A stretch of DNA of 64,000 bases from Terriglobia bacterium. GTDB taxonomy: Bacteria; Acidobacteriota; Terriglobia; Terriglobales; Acidobacteriaceae. The position numbers and the translations under genes were made by a program. Location of the stretch: NCBI GenBank assembly GCA_020073385.1, contig JAIQFH010000002.1, forward strand, positions 221,295 through 285,294. The letters are read 5' to 3'. This document shows positions 31,997 through 40,813 of this stretch, piece by piece. The stretch's first letter is position 1; each line of letters begins with the position of its first letter. The notes beneath the pieces were generated by a model. The model searched no databases and had not been told where the DNA came from. It saw only the letters and a list, made by a program, of their open reading frames with translations.

Positions 31997-33382
31997 CTAG
32001 TTGGAGCTTGCCAGCGGCAGCCATACCTGGAAGCGAGTGTCGCCCGGCTTGGAATGAACCTGTATGCTGCCGCGGTGTTTCTTCACGATCCGCTGCACGG
32101 TATCGAGCCCTAGGCCTGTTCCTTCACCCACGCCTTTCGTGGTGAAGAACGGCTCGAAAATGCGCGGCTCGACTTCCGGAGGAATGCCAGGTCCATTGTC
32201 GGCGATCTCGACGACCACGCACTCATCCTGACGATAGGTCCGCACACGAAGCTCCCCCGCTCCGCCCATGGCATCAATCGCGTTATCGATGATGTTGGTC
32301 CAGACCTGGCTGAGTTCGCTGCCGAACGAATTCACCAGAAATGGTACTTGCTGATAATCACGCTGCACCGACACGCCCTTCTTGAGTTTGTGATTCAGAA
32401 TCGTCAGAGTATTTTCCAGCGTTTTCACGATGTCCACGTTTTGCACTGGTGCCTGATCCATGAACGTATATTCCTTGATGGCCTTCACCAGGTCAGAGAT
32501 TCTCCCCGTGCTGCTCTCAATTTCATCAAGAAGTCCTGCGATTTCGACCGAAGTGGAGATTCGCACCAAAGCGGCGCGCGCGGTGCCGGCATCGAGAGCC
32601 TCAAAAAGATGTTCCAGTGACTCCGGCTTGAAGTTCCTGCGTGCAAGATCGGCGGCAAGTTGCCACAGATCATTCTGCCCATGGCTTCGCAGTAATGAGT
32701 CAAGCTGGTCTTCAAGATCGCTGGCTGTGAGCGGATCCGGAGGATGGCCGTCCGCCTGCATGAGAGAAGTTTCCAGCTTCTCGATTTCCGCTTTCTGCGC
32801 TGCCGTAAGATCGAGCCTGCCCAGTTCATGACTGGCATCACGAATTCTTTTCAACAGGTCTCGAAGCTGGCTGGTCGCGCGTTTCGCCGCCGATGCCGGG
32901 TTGTTCAACTCATGCGCCAGCCCGGCCGAGAGCTTACCTAGAGCCGCAAGCCGGTCCCGCTGCTGTTCAAACCGCGTCACCTCCCGGATTCGATCGGACA
33001 TGAGCCCCACTAGCCGCGTCGCGAGTTCCGGCATTCTCTGCACCAACTGCGGAAACAGCGATGCGGGGAATCGCAGAACACGGCCGTCGCTGGTAGCTCG
33101 GCCGCTCAGGGAATAGTTCTTCATCCGGGAAAACGGAAGAACGCCAGTGACCTCGCCCGCCTTCAGATCTCGTACGAAGGTTTCGCCCGAAAAATCCCCC
33201 CGCCACTGAAACTGTCCCTCCAGCAGCACAAACATCGCATCGGCAGGATCTCCCTGCCGCGCGTAAACTCCGCCTGCCTTGAGTTCGACTTCCCGCGACT
33301 GGCTGAGGAACCAGTCGATCTGATCATTGGGCAGATCGGCAAACACCGGACTCTGCCGCAGCAGTTCGAGTGTCTCGGCCAT
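31997..33382 (-). CDS. Sensor histidine kinase with N-terminal cyclic-nucleotide-binding-type domain
   Basis: This 461-residue soluble kinase has residues 1-130 as a cNMP-binding-type beta-barrel (ADLPNDQIDWFLSQSREVEL ... AMFVLLEGQFQW). The dimerisation/phospho-acceptor helix follows, with H157 in GLAHELNNPASAAKR and a long insertion, then an HATPase domain with N-box WTNIIDNAIDAM, G1 VEIADNGPGIP, F-box FEPFFTTK and G2 GEGTGLGLDTV. There is no transmembrane segment, so it senses something in the cytoplasm. Its ATG overlaps the stop of the receiver-reductase fusion by one base (TAATG), so the two are translationally coupled. Confidence 0.88.
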   Translation of the reverse strand: MAETLELLRQSPVFADLPNDQIDWFLSQSREVELKAGGVYARQGDPADAMFVLLEGQFQWRGDFSGETFVRDLKAGEVTGVLPFSRMKNYSLSGRATSDGRVLRFPASLFPQLVQRMPELATRLVGLMSDRIREVTRFEQQRDRLAALGKLSAGLAHELNNPASAAKRATSQLRDLLKRIRDASHELGRLDLTAAQKAEIEKLETSLMQADGHPPDPLTASDLEDQLDSLLRSHGQNDLWQLAADLARRNFKPESLEHLFEALDAGTARAALVRISTSVEIAGLLDEIESSTGRISDLVKAIKEYTFMDQAPVQNVDIVKTLENTLTILNHKLKKGVSVQRDYQQVPFLVNSFGSELSQVWTNIIDNAIDAMGGAGELRVRTYRQDECVVVEIADNGPGIPPEVEPRIFEPFFTTKGVGEGTGLGLDTVQRIVKKHRGSIQVHSKPGDTRFQVWLPLASSN

Positions 33383-35052
33383 TAGACCTTGCTCAAGTAC
33401 TGATGGATGAATTGAACCGCCACAGACCCTTCACCAACACCCGACGCGACTCGCTTCACGGACCCGTGTCTGACATCGCCCACGGCGAAAACTCCCGGCA
33501 CGTTTGTCTCAAGCAAAAAAGGATCGCGATCCAGAGTCCACTTCCTGGGACGCTCTCCGGCTTGCATCAGATCGGGCCCGGTAAGGATAAACCCACGATC
33601 ATCGCGTTCGATCGCATCTCCAAGCCACTCCGTTCTGGGCAAAGCTCCGATGAAGATGAACATGGAACTGGCCGGCACTCGCTCGACTTTGCTGGTGTCC
33701 GAGCAGAGCACCGAGATCTCCTCCAGATGGGTATCGCCATGCACCTCCGCTACGCTGGCATGCGTCCACAGCTGAATATTGGGAGTCTCTTTGATCTGGT
33801 CGATTAAGTATTGCGACATTGTGCTGGAGAGCGAGTCGCCCCGCACAAGAATGACCACCCGCTCCGCATATTTCGAAAAGTTCATGGCTGCCTGGCCGGC
33901 GGAATTCGCCCCTCCCACCACGTACACCATCTCGCCTTTGCAGGAGAGAGCCTCGGTCGTTCCGCCACCGTAATACACCCCGGCCCCTTGCAATCGATCA
34001 ATCCCCGGAGCATCCAGCCGCCGCCACTGCACTCCGGTGGCGATCATCAGGGCATGGCAGGAAATCTCGCTGTCGTCGGCCAGTTTGATAATGCGGTACG
34101 ACCCTTCCGTTCGCATGTTGACTACGGTCTGAGGGGCGAGAATCTCCACACCGAAGCGCCGCGCCTGTGTGACCGCGCGGCGAGCCAGATCGCCTCCGCT
34201 GAGCCCGCTGGGAAAACCCAGGTAGTTTTCGATTCGCGAACTCATTCCCGCCTGCCCGCCGGGAGCTTCTCGTTCGACGATGACGGTATGTAGCCCTTCG
34301 GACGCGCCGTAAACTGCGGCAGCGAGACCAGCCGGTCCGCCCCCCACGATGGCAAGATCGTAGAAACTAGTCTCCGCACGCGTACGCAAGCCCACCTTTT
34401 GCGCCACCTCGGCCGGAGCGCTGTTGAGCAACTTCGCGCCATCCGGGAACAAGACCACCGGAAGCTCTGCCGCATCCGGCCCAAGCGCCTCCAGAAGAAG
34501 CTTCGTCTCCGGATCATTCGCAGACCCCTCGACATCGATCCACTGATACGGAACGTGACTCCGCGCCAGAAAGTCGCGCAATTCGTAGCATCGCGGAGAC
34601 CACCGCGTCCCCAGCACCCGTATTCCCTGAAACGCCGGACGATAAGAGGCCTGCCAGTCATCCAGCAGATCGTCGAGTTGCGGATAAAGATGCTCCGCCG
34701 GAGGATCCCACGGCTTCATGAAGAAGTAATCGATATTTGCCTGGTTGATGGCACTGATCGCTGCATTCGTGTCGGCGTAGGCCGTGAGCAGAGTCCGCTT
34801 GGCATCGGGAAACATCAGTCGGGCAGCTTGCAGAAACCCAACGCCATCCAGGTGAGGCATGCGCTGGTCCGCCAGCAGAAGGGCAACGCCGTCGTTGCGG
34901 ACCTTCAACCCTTTCAGCAGATCGAGCGCTCCTTGTGGGGAATCGCTGCTGATCACCCGGTATTCAGCGCCATATTGCGTTCGCAGATCGCGTTCGATCG
35001 CCCGCAAAACGTCGGGATCATCATCGACCGTCAGCAGAATAGGTTTGGCCAT
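33382..35052 (-). CDS. Fusion of receiver, glutaredoxin-like and thioredoxin-reductase-like FAD domains
   Basis: This is a 556-residue protein in three parts. Residues 1-125 are a receiver: D11/D12, phospho-acceptor D62 in LLLADQRMP, and K113 in FFMKPW. Residues 140-222 resemble a glutaredoxin/thioredoxin fold (IRVLGTRWSPRCYELRDFL, ELPVVLFPDGAKLLN) but have only C155 where C-x-x-C is expected. Residues 230-556 are a thioredoxin-reductase-like flavoprotein: YDLAIVGGGPAGLAAAVYGA, GGQAGMSSRIENYLGFP, VVGGANSAGQAAM and VFAVGDVRHG. The usual CxxC of thioredoxin reductase is replaced by L-S-C-K-G-E. It is probably a redox-signalling output rather than a classical reductase. It is coupled to the kinase gene, and a UBP zinc finger gene lies upstream. 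Confidence 0.85.
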   Translation of the reverse strand: MAKPILLTVDDDPDVLRAIERDLRTQYGAEYRVISSDSPQGALDLLKGLKVRNDGVALLLADQRMPHLDGVGFLQAARLMFPDAKRTLLTAYADTNAAISAINQANIDYFFMKPWDPPAEHLYPQLDDLLDDWQASYRPAFQGIRVLGTRWSPRCYELRDFLARSHVPYQWIDVEGSANDPETKLLLEALGPDAAELPVVLFPDGAKLLNSAPAEVAQKVGLRTRAETSFYDLAIVGGGPAGLAAAVYGASEGLHTVIVEREAPGGQAGMSSRIENYLGFPSGLSGGDLARRAVTQARRFGVEILAPQTVVNMRTEGSYRIIKLADDSEISCHALMIATGVQWRRLDAPGIDRLQGAGVYYGGGTTEALSCKGEMVYVVGGANSAGQAAMNFSKYAERVVILVRGDSLSSTMSQYLIDQIKETPNIQLWTHASVAEVHGDTHLEEISVLCSDTSKVERVPASSMFIFIGALPRTEWLGDAIERDDRGFILTGPDLMQAGERPRKWTLDRDPFLLETNVPGVFAVGDVRHGSVKRVASGVGEGSVAVQFIHQYLSKV

Positions 35053-35087
35053 GATCGCTTCAGCCCTTCTTCATCTCATCTGCGGTG

Positions 35088-35145
35088 TCATGCTGAGCGA
35101 GGATTGAGCTTCGCGAAGGCGAAGCTCAATCGCAGTCGAAGCATC
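35088..35145. repeat. Dispersed gtcatgctgagcg element with a 12-bp perfect hairpin
   Basis: ATTGAGCTTCGC (35103-35114) and GCGAAGCTCAAT (35119-35130) pair perfectly around GAAG. The hairpin sits between GTCATGCTGAGCGA and CAGTCGAAGCATCC, the two ends of a repeat word common in acidobacterial gaps. It lies between the zinc-finger gene and the receiver fusion. The 35053-35263 gap holds nothing else that I can support. Confidence 0.7.
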
Positions 35146-35263
35146 CCTACCCTAACCGCGTCGCTCGAAGCGGAGTCCGCAATGATTGTTCTTAGATACC
35201 CGAAGTGCGATTTGGTCGCGCAAAGTTGGCGCCGCCCACATGACGCCTTTTGATAGCAAGATC

Positions 35264-35536
35264 CTACGCCCGGATTTCCCCAGGTTCCATTTCATCCACA
35301 TAGCACCAGATCCACGACTCACCCGGTTCAATCGAGCGAATCAGAGGATGGTGCACTTTGTGAAAGTGCTTGGTCGCGTGCTTGTTCTTGGACGAATCGC
35401 AGCACCCCACATGCCCGCACGTCAAACACAGGCGCAAATGAACCCACGTATCGCCCATTTTGACGCATTCTTCGCAAACATGTATGTCAGTGTTCTTAAT
35501 TTTAATCTGATCGAGATGGGAGCACTGATTCTTCAT
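35264..35536 (-). CDS. UBP-type zinc finger protein
   Basis: This is a 90-residue single-domain protein. Cys/His residues are arranged as in the ubiquitin-binding ZnF-UBP fold: Q-C-S-H, V-C-E-E-C, LRLCLTCGHVGCCDSS, then KHATKHFHKVHHPLI and SWIWCYVDE. In eukaryotes this fold binds the free C-terminus of ubiquitin; in bacteria its partner is not known to me. ATG 35536 begins the conserved region. It is upstream of the receiver-reductase/kinase pair on the same strand, suggesting that it works with them. No ubiquitin-like gene is seen here. Confidence 0.82.
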   Translation of the reverse strand: MKNQCSHLDQIKIKNTDIHVCEECVKMGDTWVHLRLCLTCGHVGCCDSSKNKHATKHFHKVHHPLIRSIEPGESWIWCYVDEMEPGEIRA

Positions 35537-35630
35537 AATTTCTCCAAATGATGCGTGCACTGTGTCAAGTGACCCCAGTCACGTAACGAAGGACCACAAT
35601 CACAGCACAACTGCGCCGCTTTCACTCACA

Positions 35631-35876
35631 ATGGATTTCGGAGGTCATTCATTCGTGCTTCGTCTTGATTATCTTTCTTGCGTCTTAACCGTCGCCTCCA
35701 CGATCCTCGTGGGCCGTCGGTGTTGGGAAGGCTGGGCTCTGGCCGGAGTCAACAGCGTGATCATGTGCATCATTGGATTCCGCACTGCACAACTGGGCTT
35801 CATCCCCGCAAATGTCTTTTGCATGGTGGTGAGCGCAATCAATCTGCACGCCTGGCGCAGATCAAGATCCTGCTGA
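35631..35876 (+). CDS. Small hypothetical membrane protein
   Basis: This is an 81-residue protein with three hydrophobic segments (LSCVLTVASTILVG, WALAGVNSVIMCIIGF, FIPANVFCMVVSAINLHAW). The pattern R-L-D-Y-L-S ... W-x-G-W-A-L-A-G-V-N-S resembles short membrane proteins distantly like one repeat of PnuC-type transporters, but this is weak. ATG 35631 is chosen; GTG 35562 would add a polar leader. It is divergent from the UBP gene and followed by a dispersed repeat. Confidence 0.5.
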   Translation: MDFGGHSFVLRLDYLSCVLTVASTILVGRRCWEGWALAGVNSVIMCIIGFRTAQLGFIPANVFCMVVSAINLHAWRRSRSC

Positions 35877-35895
35877 TCGAATTGTGTGCGCAGCT

Positions 35896-35943
35896 CTTCC
35901 TTCGTGCACCTTAGTGTCCTTCGTTTCTGGTGCTCTTGTTGCC
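35896..35943. repeat. Dispersed ccttcgtg repeat (copy 3)
   Basis: TTCCTTCGTGCACCTTAGTG TCCTTCGTTTCTGGTGCTC is the same word order as at 12239 and 57716. It sits immediately next to the egtD stop codon. Confidence 0.65.
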
Positions 35944-35945
35944 TC

Positions 35946-36914
35946 TCACTCAGCCACCAGCAGGTTCTCCGCGAAAGGCCACTGATCATCCATCCATTGA
36001 ACCTCGCAGCGGAATCCTGCCTGCTGCGCCGTCGCGCAGATCTCGTCGACGGAATACTTGTGGCTACTTTCCGTCCAAATGGTCTCACCCTCACGGAACT
36101 CAACCACCACCTCCGCGCCGGGAACGCTCACAACCTGCGGGCGCTTGGAAAGCAGATGCATTTCCACACTCCGCTCTTCTTCATTCACCCGCGCCACATG
36201 CTGGAATCCAGCCAGATCGAAGTCAGCTCCCAGTTCCCGATTGATGCGCGCCAGCAGATTCAGGTTGAATGCTGCTGTCACGCCAAGTTCGTCGTCGTAC
36301 GCACGCAGCAGTTGAGAACTCGATTTTTCCAGATCGGTACCCAGCAGCAGCGAGTCCCCCGGCCTCAGAATGCACCTCACCTCCGAGAGAAACTTTACTC
36401 CTGCCGTGCGATCGAAATTGCCGATCGTACTTCCAAGAAACAGAACACACAGATACTGTCCCGGCTTCCGATAAGCCGCCACCTCTAGCAGGCCATCGAG
36501 GTATTCGCGCTCGAACCCCACAATGCTGATCGCATCGATATCGCTCAGTTCCCGCTCACACATCACCAGCGCCGAGTGAGAAATTTCCACGGGATAGTAG
36601 GAAACACGCTGCCTGCGGCAGAACGCTTCCAGCAGCCAGCGCGTCTTCCGGCCGCTCCCGCTGCCGAGCTCGGCGACAGCTACCGGGCCCTGAACACGGT
36701 CCACAATTTCGCCTGCATGTCGACGCAGCAATCTCTCATCGGCCCGCGTCAGGCCGTACTCTGGAAGATGGCTGATCACCTCGAAGAGGGCCGACCCCAC
36801 ATCGTCGTACAGATATTTCGAGGGAAGTTCTTTCTGCGCTTCGCGGGTTAATCCGTCCCGAACTTCGGCTGCAAACTCGTAGTTGACGTTGGTAGGGATC
36901 GCATGAACAAGCAT
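35946..36914 (-). CDS. egtD: L-histidine N-alpha-methyltransferase (ergothioneine pathway)
   Basis: This 322-residue SAM-dependent enzyme trimethylates the alpha-amino group of histidine to hercynine, the first step of ergothioneine synthesis. Family features are LPSKYLYDDVGSALFEVISHLPEYGLTRAD (substrate-binding lid), the SAM motif VAVAELGSGSGRKT, YYPVEISHSAL, LFLGSTIGNF, FNLNLLARINRELGADFD and the C-terminal EGETIWTESSHKYS. Length matches EgtD (about 320). It lies 20 bases downstream of egtB on the same strand; together they form the core of the pathway. Confidence 0.92.
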   Translation of the reverse strand: MLVHAIPTNVNYEFAAEVRDGLTREAQKELPSKYLYDDVGSALFEVISHLPEYGLTRADERLLRRHAGEIVDRVQGPVAVAELGSGSGRKTRWLLEAFCRRQRVSYYPVEISHSALVMCERELSDIDAISIVGFEREYLDGLLEVAAYRKPGQYLCVLFLGSTIGNFDRTAGVKFLSEVRCILRPGDSLLLGTDLEKSSSQLLRAYDDELGVTAAFNLNLLARINRELGADFDLAGFQHVARVNEEERSVEMHLLSKRPQVVSVPGAEVVVEFREGETIWTESSHKYSVDEICATAQQAGFRCEVQWMDDQWPFAENLLVAE

Positions 36915-36934
36915 GACTCACTCCTTTATTCAGA

Positions 36935-38257
36935 TCAGACGTTCACACAGCGGAAGCCCGCATACACGTACTGGTAATGGGGTTGGAACCAGTTGCGAAA
37001 CGTAGGCCGCAGCATGCACGCGGCGGTACGTGCAGAGCCACCTTTCATGACGAAGTGCTTTCCATCGAAGAAATCGGCAGAGTAGCCGCGATAAAACGGG
37101 AAGGGCTCGAATCCCGGAAATGGTCCGAACACGGTGGAAGTCCACTCCCACCCGTTGCCCAGCATTCCTTCTACGCCGAACGCGCTGCTCCCGTGAGGGT
37201 GCGCGTTGACTGAAACCGGATGCCAGCTTTCGAAATCAAAATTTCCCCGATTCGGACTTGGAGCTTCATTCCCCCACGGGTGGAGTCTTTTCGTCTCATC
37301 CGGAGAACCGTAAGCCGCACGCTGCCACTGTTCTTCCGTGGGGAGTGCCTTGCCTGCCCATCGCGCATATGCCGAAGCTTCGGCGTGGCTCACGTAAGCG
37401 GGCCACTCCCATGGCAACGGGATTTCATCGAACATGGTGCGATAGAGCCATGCGCCATCCTGCTGGCGCCAGAACACTGGGCAGGAAATGTCGCCTGCGC
37501 TCTTCCACTCATAGTCGGCATTGCCCCACAACTCGCCCCTCTCGTAGCCACCATCCTGCAGGAACTCGAGGAACTGGCCGTTCGTGACCATGTATCGATC
37601 AATCTCGAACGCGGGGACTTGAGTGGTATGAGCTTCGAACTCGTTGTCCCACCCAAAGAGACCGCCGTCACGCGTCAGTCCAAGCTGCGCGGTTCCGGCA
37701 GGAATCTTGATCATGGAATGCGTGATGGGGGAAGCAAGAGCAGGAGAGAAGGCGGCTGGCGGGATTTTTCTGCCCAGCGGCAACTGGTGCAGCATGTACG
37801 CCAGTGTCTCTGCGTGCATCAGGCGATGTTCGATCGCAACATTCAACAGAGTGTCGAGCACAAAGCCATCGCGCTGGCCACCTGTATTGCTCCTCAGCTT
37901 TTCGTCGAGGGAATTGCGGATTTTTCGAACGTACTCGCGAACAACATGAAGAGAGGGCCAGTCAGAAGGCCGATCAGTCGGCAACCCTCCCCCAACAGGG
38001 TCAATACCAAATGCAAACAGGCGATCAAATTCCGGATGGAAACTTCTCAGGCCAAACACGTTCTCGCGCAGCAGATTCCAGTCAAACGCTTCCAGGTGTC
38101 CGACATAGAAGATAATCCGGTGACGCTCGGGAATCGGGCGATCATACATTGCCTCCGGCTGCACAATCTCAAATAGCGCGTCGCTCCTGCGCCGGGCGTC
38201 AGAAATTCTTTCGAGCAGCGTGGCTTCGACAACGGATTCTCTCTGAGCGGTTGGCAT
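36935..38257 (-). CDS. egtB: Hercynine oxygenase (ergothioneine biosynthesis EgtB)
   Basis: This 440-residue non-haem iron sulfoxide synthase joins hercynine to gamma-glutamylcysteine or cysteine with oxygen. The N-terminal DinB-like domain carries the iron ligands H54 (YVGHLEAFDW) and H144/H148 in the H-x3-H-x-E motif HRLMHAE. The C-terminal formylglycine-synthase-like domain has VNAHPHGSSAFGVEGMLGNGWEWTS and MKGGSARTA ... RCVNV. It starts the egtB-egtD unit. Neither egtC nor egtE is present in the window, so the thiol donor and last step are unsettled. Confidence 0.92.
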   Translation of the reverse strand: MPTAQRESVVEATLLERISDARRRSDALFEIVQPEAMYDRPIPERHRIIFYVGHLEAFDWNLLRENVFGLRSFHPEFDRLFAFGIDPVGGGLPTDRPSDWPSLHVVREYVRKIRNSLDEKLRSNTGGQRDGFVLDTLLNVAIEHRLMHAETLAYMLHQLPLGRKIPPAAFSPALASPITHSMIKIPAGTAQLGLTRDGGLFGWDNEFEAHTTQVPAFEIDRYMVTNGQFLEFLQDGGYERGELWGNADYEWKSAGDISCPVFWRQQDGAWLYRTMFDEIPLPWEWPAYVSHAEASAYARWAGKALPTEEQWQRAAYGSPDETKRLHPWGNEAPSPNRGNFDFESWHPVSVNAHPHGSSAFGVEGMLGNGWEWTSTVFGPFPGFEPFPFYRGYSADFFDGKHFVMKGGSARTAACMLRPTFRNWFQPHYQYVYAGFRCVNV

Positions 38258-38443
38258 TCAGCCCTCCAGACAGGTCGAGTGATCAGAAACTAGGTGGTTT
38301 CCCCCGAACGTGGATCGAACAACGAAGTGACTAACAGGTGGCGCCGCGACCTACCCCGAATGCCGCGCAGAACGGCAGATTCGCGCCACAGAGTCCTCAG
38401 ACTATACATGGCTCTCCCGCGCCTCGCAACCAACGTCCTGCTC

Positions 38444-39283
38444 ATGCAGGAAATTGCAAACTGTTACGTCACGATTAAAATCGACCGTGTGCGCATCCCT
38501 CTGTTTCACGTCGACGCCTTTACCGAGCAGCCCTTCCGGGGCAATCCCGCGGGGGTCTGCTTTTTAGACTCATGGTTAGATGAAGGTCAGCTCCGCAAAG
38601 TCGCTGCCGAAAATAATCTTTCTGAGACCGCATTTCTGGTCCCCGCCAAAGATGGGTACCAACTGCGCTGGTTCAGCCCAACCTGCGAGGTCAGACTCTG
38701 TGGCCACGCCACGCTCGCATCGGCGCATATCCTGCTCAACTTGCGGCAGCCTCAGCTTGATTCGGTACGGTTCGAGACGAAGTTCCACGGAACCCTGACC
38801 GTCAAGAAAGCCGGCGAGTTTCTTGCGATGGATTTCCCCGCGCTCTTTCCCCAGCGGTGTGCGAACCCGCCTGGCATATGGCGAGACGCTTTGGCGCTGC
38901 GATCGCCACTGTCGGAAGTGGTCGAAGCAGATGAAACCTACATTCTAGTGGTGGACCGGCCAGAAACGGTCCGCAATGTTCGCCCTAACTTTGGGCTGCT
39001 GCAGAATCTTCATCCGTATGCAGTTGCGGTCACTGCACCCGGAGACGACGTAGATTTTGTCTCGCGCTATTTCGCCCCCGGCTACGGCATTCCCGAAGAC
39101 CCGGTCACCGGATCGGCGCACTGCATATTGGCGCCGTATTGGGCCAAGCGTCTCGGGAAGTCCAAACTTAACGCCCGCCAATTGTCTGAGCGCGGAGGGG
39201 AACTCTGGTGTGAACTAGTGGGAAATCGCGTGCTCCTCACAGGGAAGGCCGTTGTAACCCTGGAAGGATTGCTCTCGATCTGA
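38444..39283 (+). CDS. PhzF-family isomerase-like protein
   Basis: This is a roughly 279-residue protein of the diaminopimelate-epimerase-like PhzF fold. Family marks are PLFHVDAFTEQPFRGNPAGVCFL (catalytic region), ENNLSETAFLVP (catalytic Glu), LRWFSPTCEVRLCGHATLASAHIL, and FAPGYGIPEDPVTGSAHC near the C-terminus. Members isomerise or bind small molecules; the phenazine role of PhzF itself needs phz neighbours, which are absent. The start is uncertain: ATG 38444, ATG 38408 or GTG 38489 (four residues before the conserved FHVDAF). It is divergent from egtB. Confidence 0.82.
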   Translation: MQEIANCYVTIKIDRVRIPLFHVDAFTEQPFRGNPAGVCFLDSWLDEGQLRKVAAENNLSETAFLVPAKDGYQLRWFSPTCEVRLCGHATLASAHILLNLRQPQLDSVRFETKFHGTLTVKKAGEFLAMDFPALFPQRCANPPGIWRDALALRSPLSEVVEADETYILVVDRPETVRNVRPNFGLLQNLHPYAVAVTAPGDDVDFVSRYFAPGYGIPEDPVTGSAHCILAPYWAKRLGKSKLNARQLSERGGELWCELVGNRVLLTGKAVVTLEGLLSI

Positions 39284-39290
39284 AGCTCGC

Positions 39291-40184
39291 TCAGGGCACC
39301 AAATCCTTCGACTTCAGAAACTCACGCACCACATCCTGCGTATCCCTATGCTGTGCGTCCACCGCGTAATTCATCTTCTGCATCTCCTCATCGGAGATCT
39401 TCGCACCAAGATCAGCCAGTGCATGCGCGATTTCCGGATGCAAGTGCAGGGTCTGCTCACGAATCACAGGCACAGCCTCATACGGTGGGAAGTAATGACG
39501 ATCATCTTCGAGCGCCTGGAGATCTAGAGCGGGAATCAAGCCATCGGTGGCATTGCCCGCAGCGAAGTCAATCTGCCGATCTTTCAACGCCCGTGCCAAC
39601 AGCCCCAGATCCATGATGCGTGGCTGCTCGGCGAAGTGAAGACCGTACGTAGCGACTAACCCGCGATATCCATCAGGGCGCTCCATAAACTCATAGCCAA
39701 ATCCCGCGCGCCACCGCGGAGCAAACTGCGCCGCCTGCGATAAAGTTCTGACGTTCAATCGTCGAGAGTCTTCGCCTCTTATTTCCATCGCAAATGTATC
39801 GTTGAACCCGAAAGCTGGACCGAGAGTGAGTCTGAATCGATTCTCATATTCACTCTTCACGCGCTGATACACGTCGTGCTTGTCGCGGGAAATGCCTTGT
39901 TTGAGTATCGCCGTGAGGGCCGTCCCGGTGTATTCGGGGTAAATGTCGATTCGTCCCGCGAGCATCGCCTGCTGGCAGATATACGTTCCGGCCAGATAGA
40001 AGCGCCGCTCCACTTTCAGCTTCGTGTGCGATTCGATCTGTTGCGCGATCAGCTCGCCCAGAATGAATGATTCGGTGAAATTCTTCGAACCCACGACAAT
40101 GCGATCGGAATGCGACCGCGAGCACGAAAGGAGAGCCAGGCTGCAAGCTACCAATAAGGCGAGCCCTACTCGAAGACGAATCAT
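39291..40184 (-). CDS. Glycine betaine/osmoprotectant ABC transporter, substrate-binding protein
   Basis: This is a 297-residue exported lipoprotein-like binding protein. It starts MIRLRVGLALLVACSLALLSC with a lipobox-like L-L-S-C. The OpuC/ProX-type domain follows: IVVGSKNFTESFILGELIAQQIE, YPEYTGTALTAIL, FGFNDTFAMEIRGED, and a second lobe DRQIDFAAGNATDGLIPA. It binds quaternary amines such as glycine betaine or choline and delivers them to the permease. Its ATG overlaps the permease stop (ATGA). The frame extends upstream as an antisense shadow, which is ignored. Confidence 0.88.
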   Translation of the reverse strand: MIRLRVGLALLVACSLALLSCSRSHSDRIVVGSKNFTESFILGELIAQQIESHTKLKVERRFYLAGTYICQQAMLAGRIDIYPEYTGTALTAILKQGISRDKHDVYQRVKSEYENRFRLTLGPAFGFNDTFAMEIRGEDSRRLNVRTLSQAAQFAPRWRAGFGYEFMERPDGYRGLVATYGLHFAEQPRIMDLGLLARALKDRQIDFAAGNATDGLIPALDLQALEDDRHYFPPYEAVPVIREQTLHLHPEIAHALADLGAKISDEEMQKMNYAVDAQHRDTQDVVREFLKSKDLVP

Positions 40185-40813
40185 CGGGGCCTCAGCCGCT
40201 TCTCGATCCATCCCATACCAAAGTCCGCGAGCAAAGCCAAAATGGCCGCCGGAATCGCTCCGGCTAGAATGACCCGATTGTCCACCATCGCCAGGCCGCG
40301 AAAAATAAATTCTCCAAGCCCACCGGCGCCAATTGCGGCCGCGATCGTCGCCAGCCCCACCGAAATCACCACCGCGATTCGCACCCCGGAAATGATCACG
40401 CTCAAAGCCAGTGGCAACTCCACCTGAAACAGCAGTTGCGACTCCGTTAGCCCCATGCCGCGCCCGGCTTCCACCACTGCCGCGTCGACCCCGCGAATTC
40501 CATCGTAGGTGTTGCGAATGATGGGCAACAACGCATAGAGCGTCAGCGCCAGAATCGCCAGTCGCTCCGCGCGATCCCCCAGCCAGGGCACCGGCAGCAG
40601 AAATCCAAATAGCGCGAGAGCAGGAATTGTCTGAATGATATTTGCTGTAGCGAGAACCGGCCGGCCCAGCTGCGTGCGGTGCGCTATCAAAATTCCGAGC
40701 GGGATGCCAATCAGCATCGCAAACACCGTCGACCACCCCACCAGCCACAGATGCTCCCCGGTGAGTTCCAGGACCTGCGTATGGTTCTGCACGAAGAACC
40801 GAAGCAGATTCAT
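40181..40813 (-). CDS. Glycine betaine/osmoprotectant ABC transporter, permease
   Basis: This is a 210-residue inner-membrane permease with about six helices. It shows the binding-protein-dependent transport signature DAAVVEAGRGMGLTESQLLF, where the ATPase contacts it, and ATIAAAIGAGGLGEFIF, which is typical of OpuB/OpuC/ProW-like proteins. ATG 40813 overlaps the ATPase stop (ATGA). Only one permease gene exists here, as in single-permease OpuC-like systems; it probably works as a homodimer. Confidence 0.88.
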   Translation of the reverse strand: MNLLRFFVQNHTQVLELTGEHLWLVGWSTVFAMLIGIPLGILIAHRTQLGRPVLATANIIQTIPALALFGFLLPVPWLGDRAERLAILALTLYALLPIIRNTYDGIRGVDAAVVEAGRGMGLTESQLLFQVELPLALSVIISGVRIAVVISVGLATIAAAIGAGGLGEFIFRGLAMVDNRVILAGAIPAAILALLADFGMGWIEKRLRPR

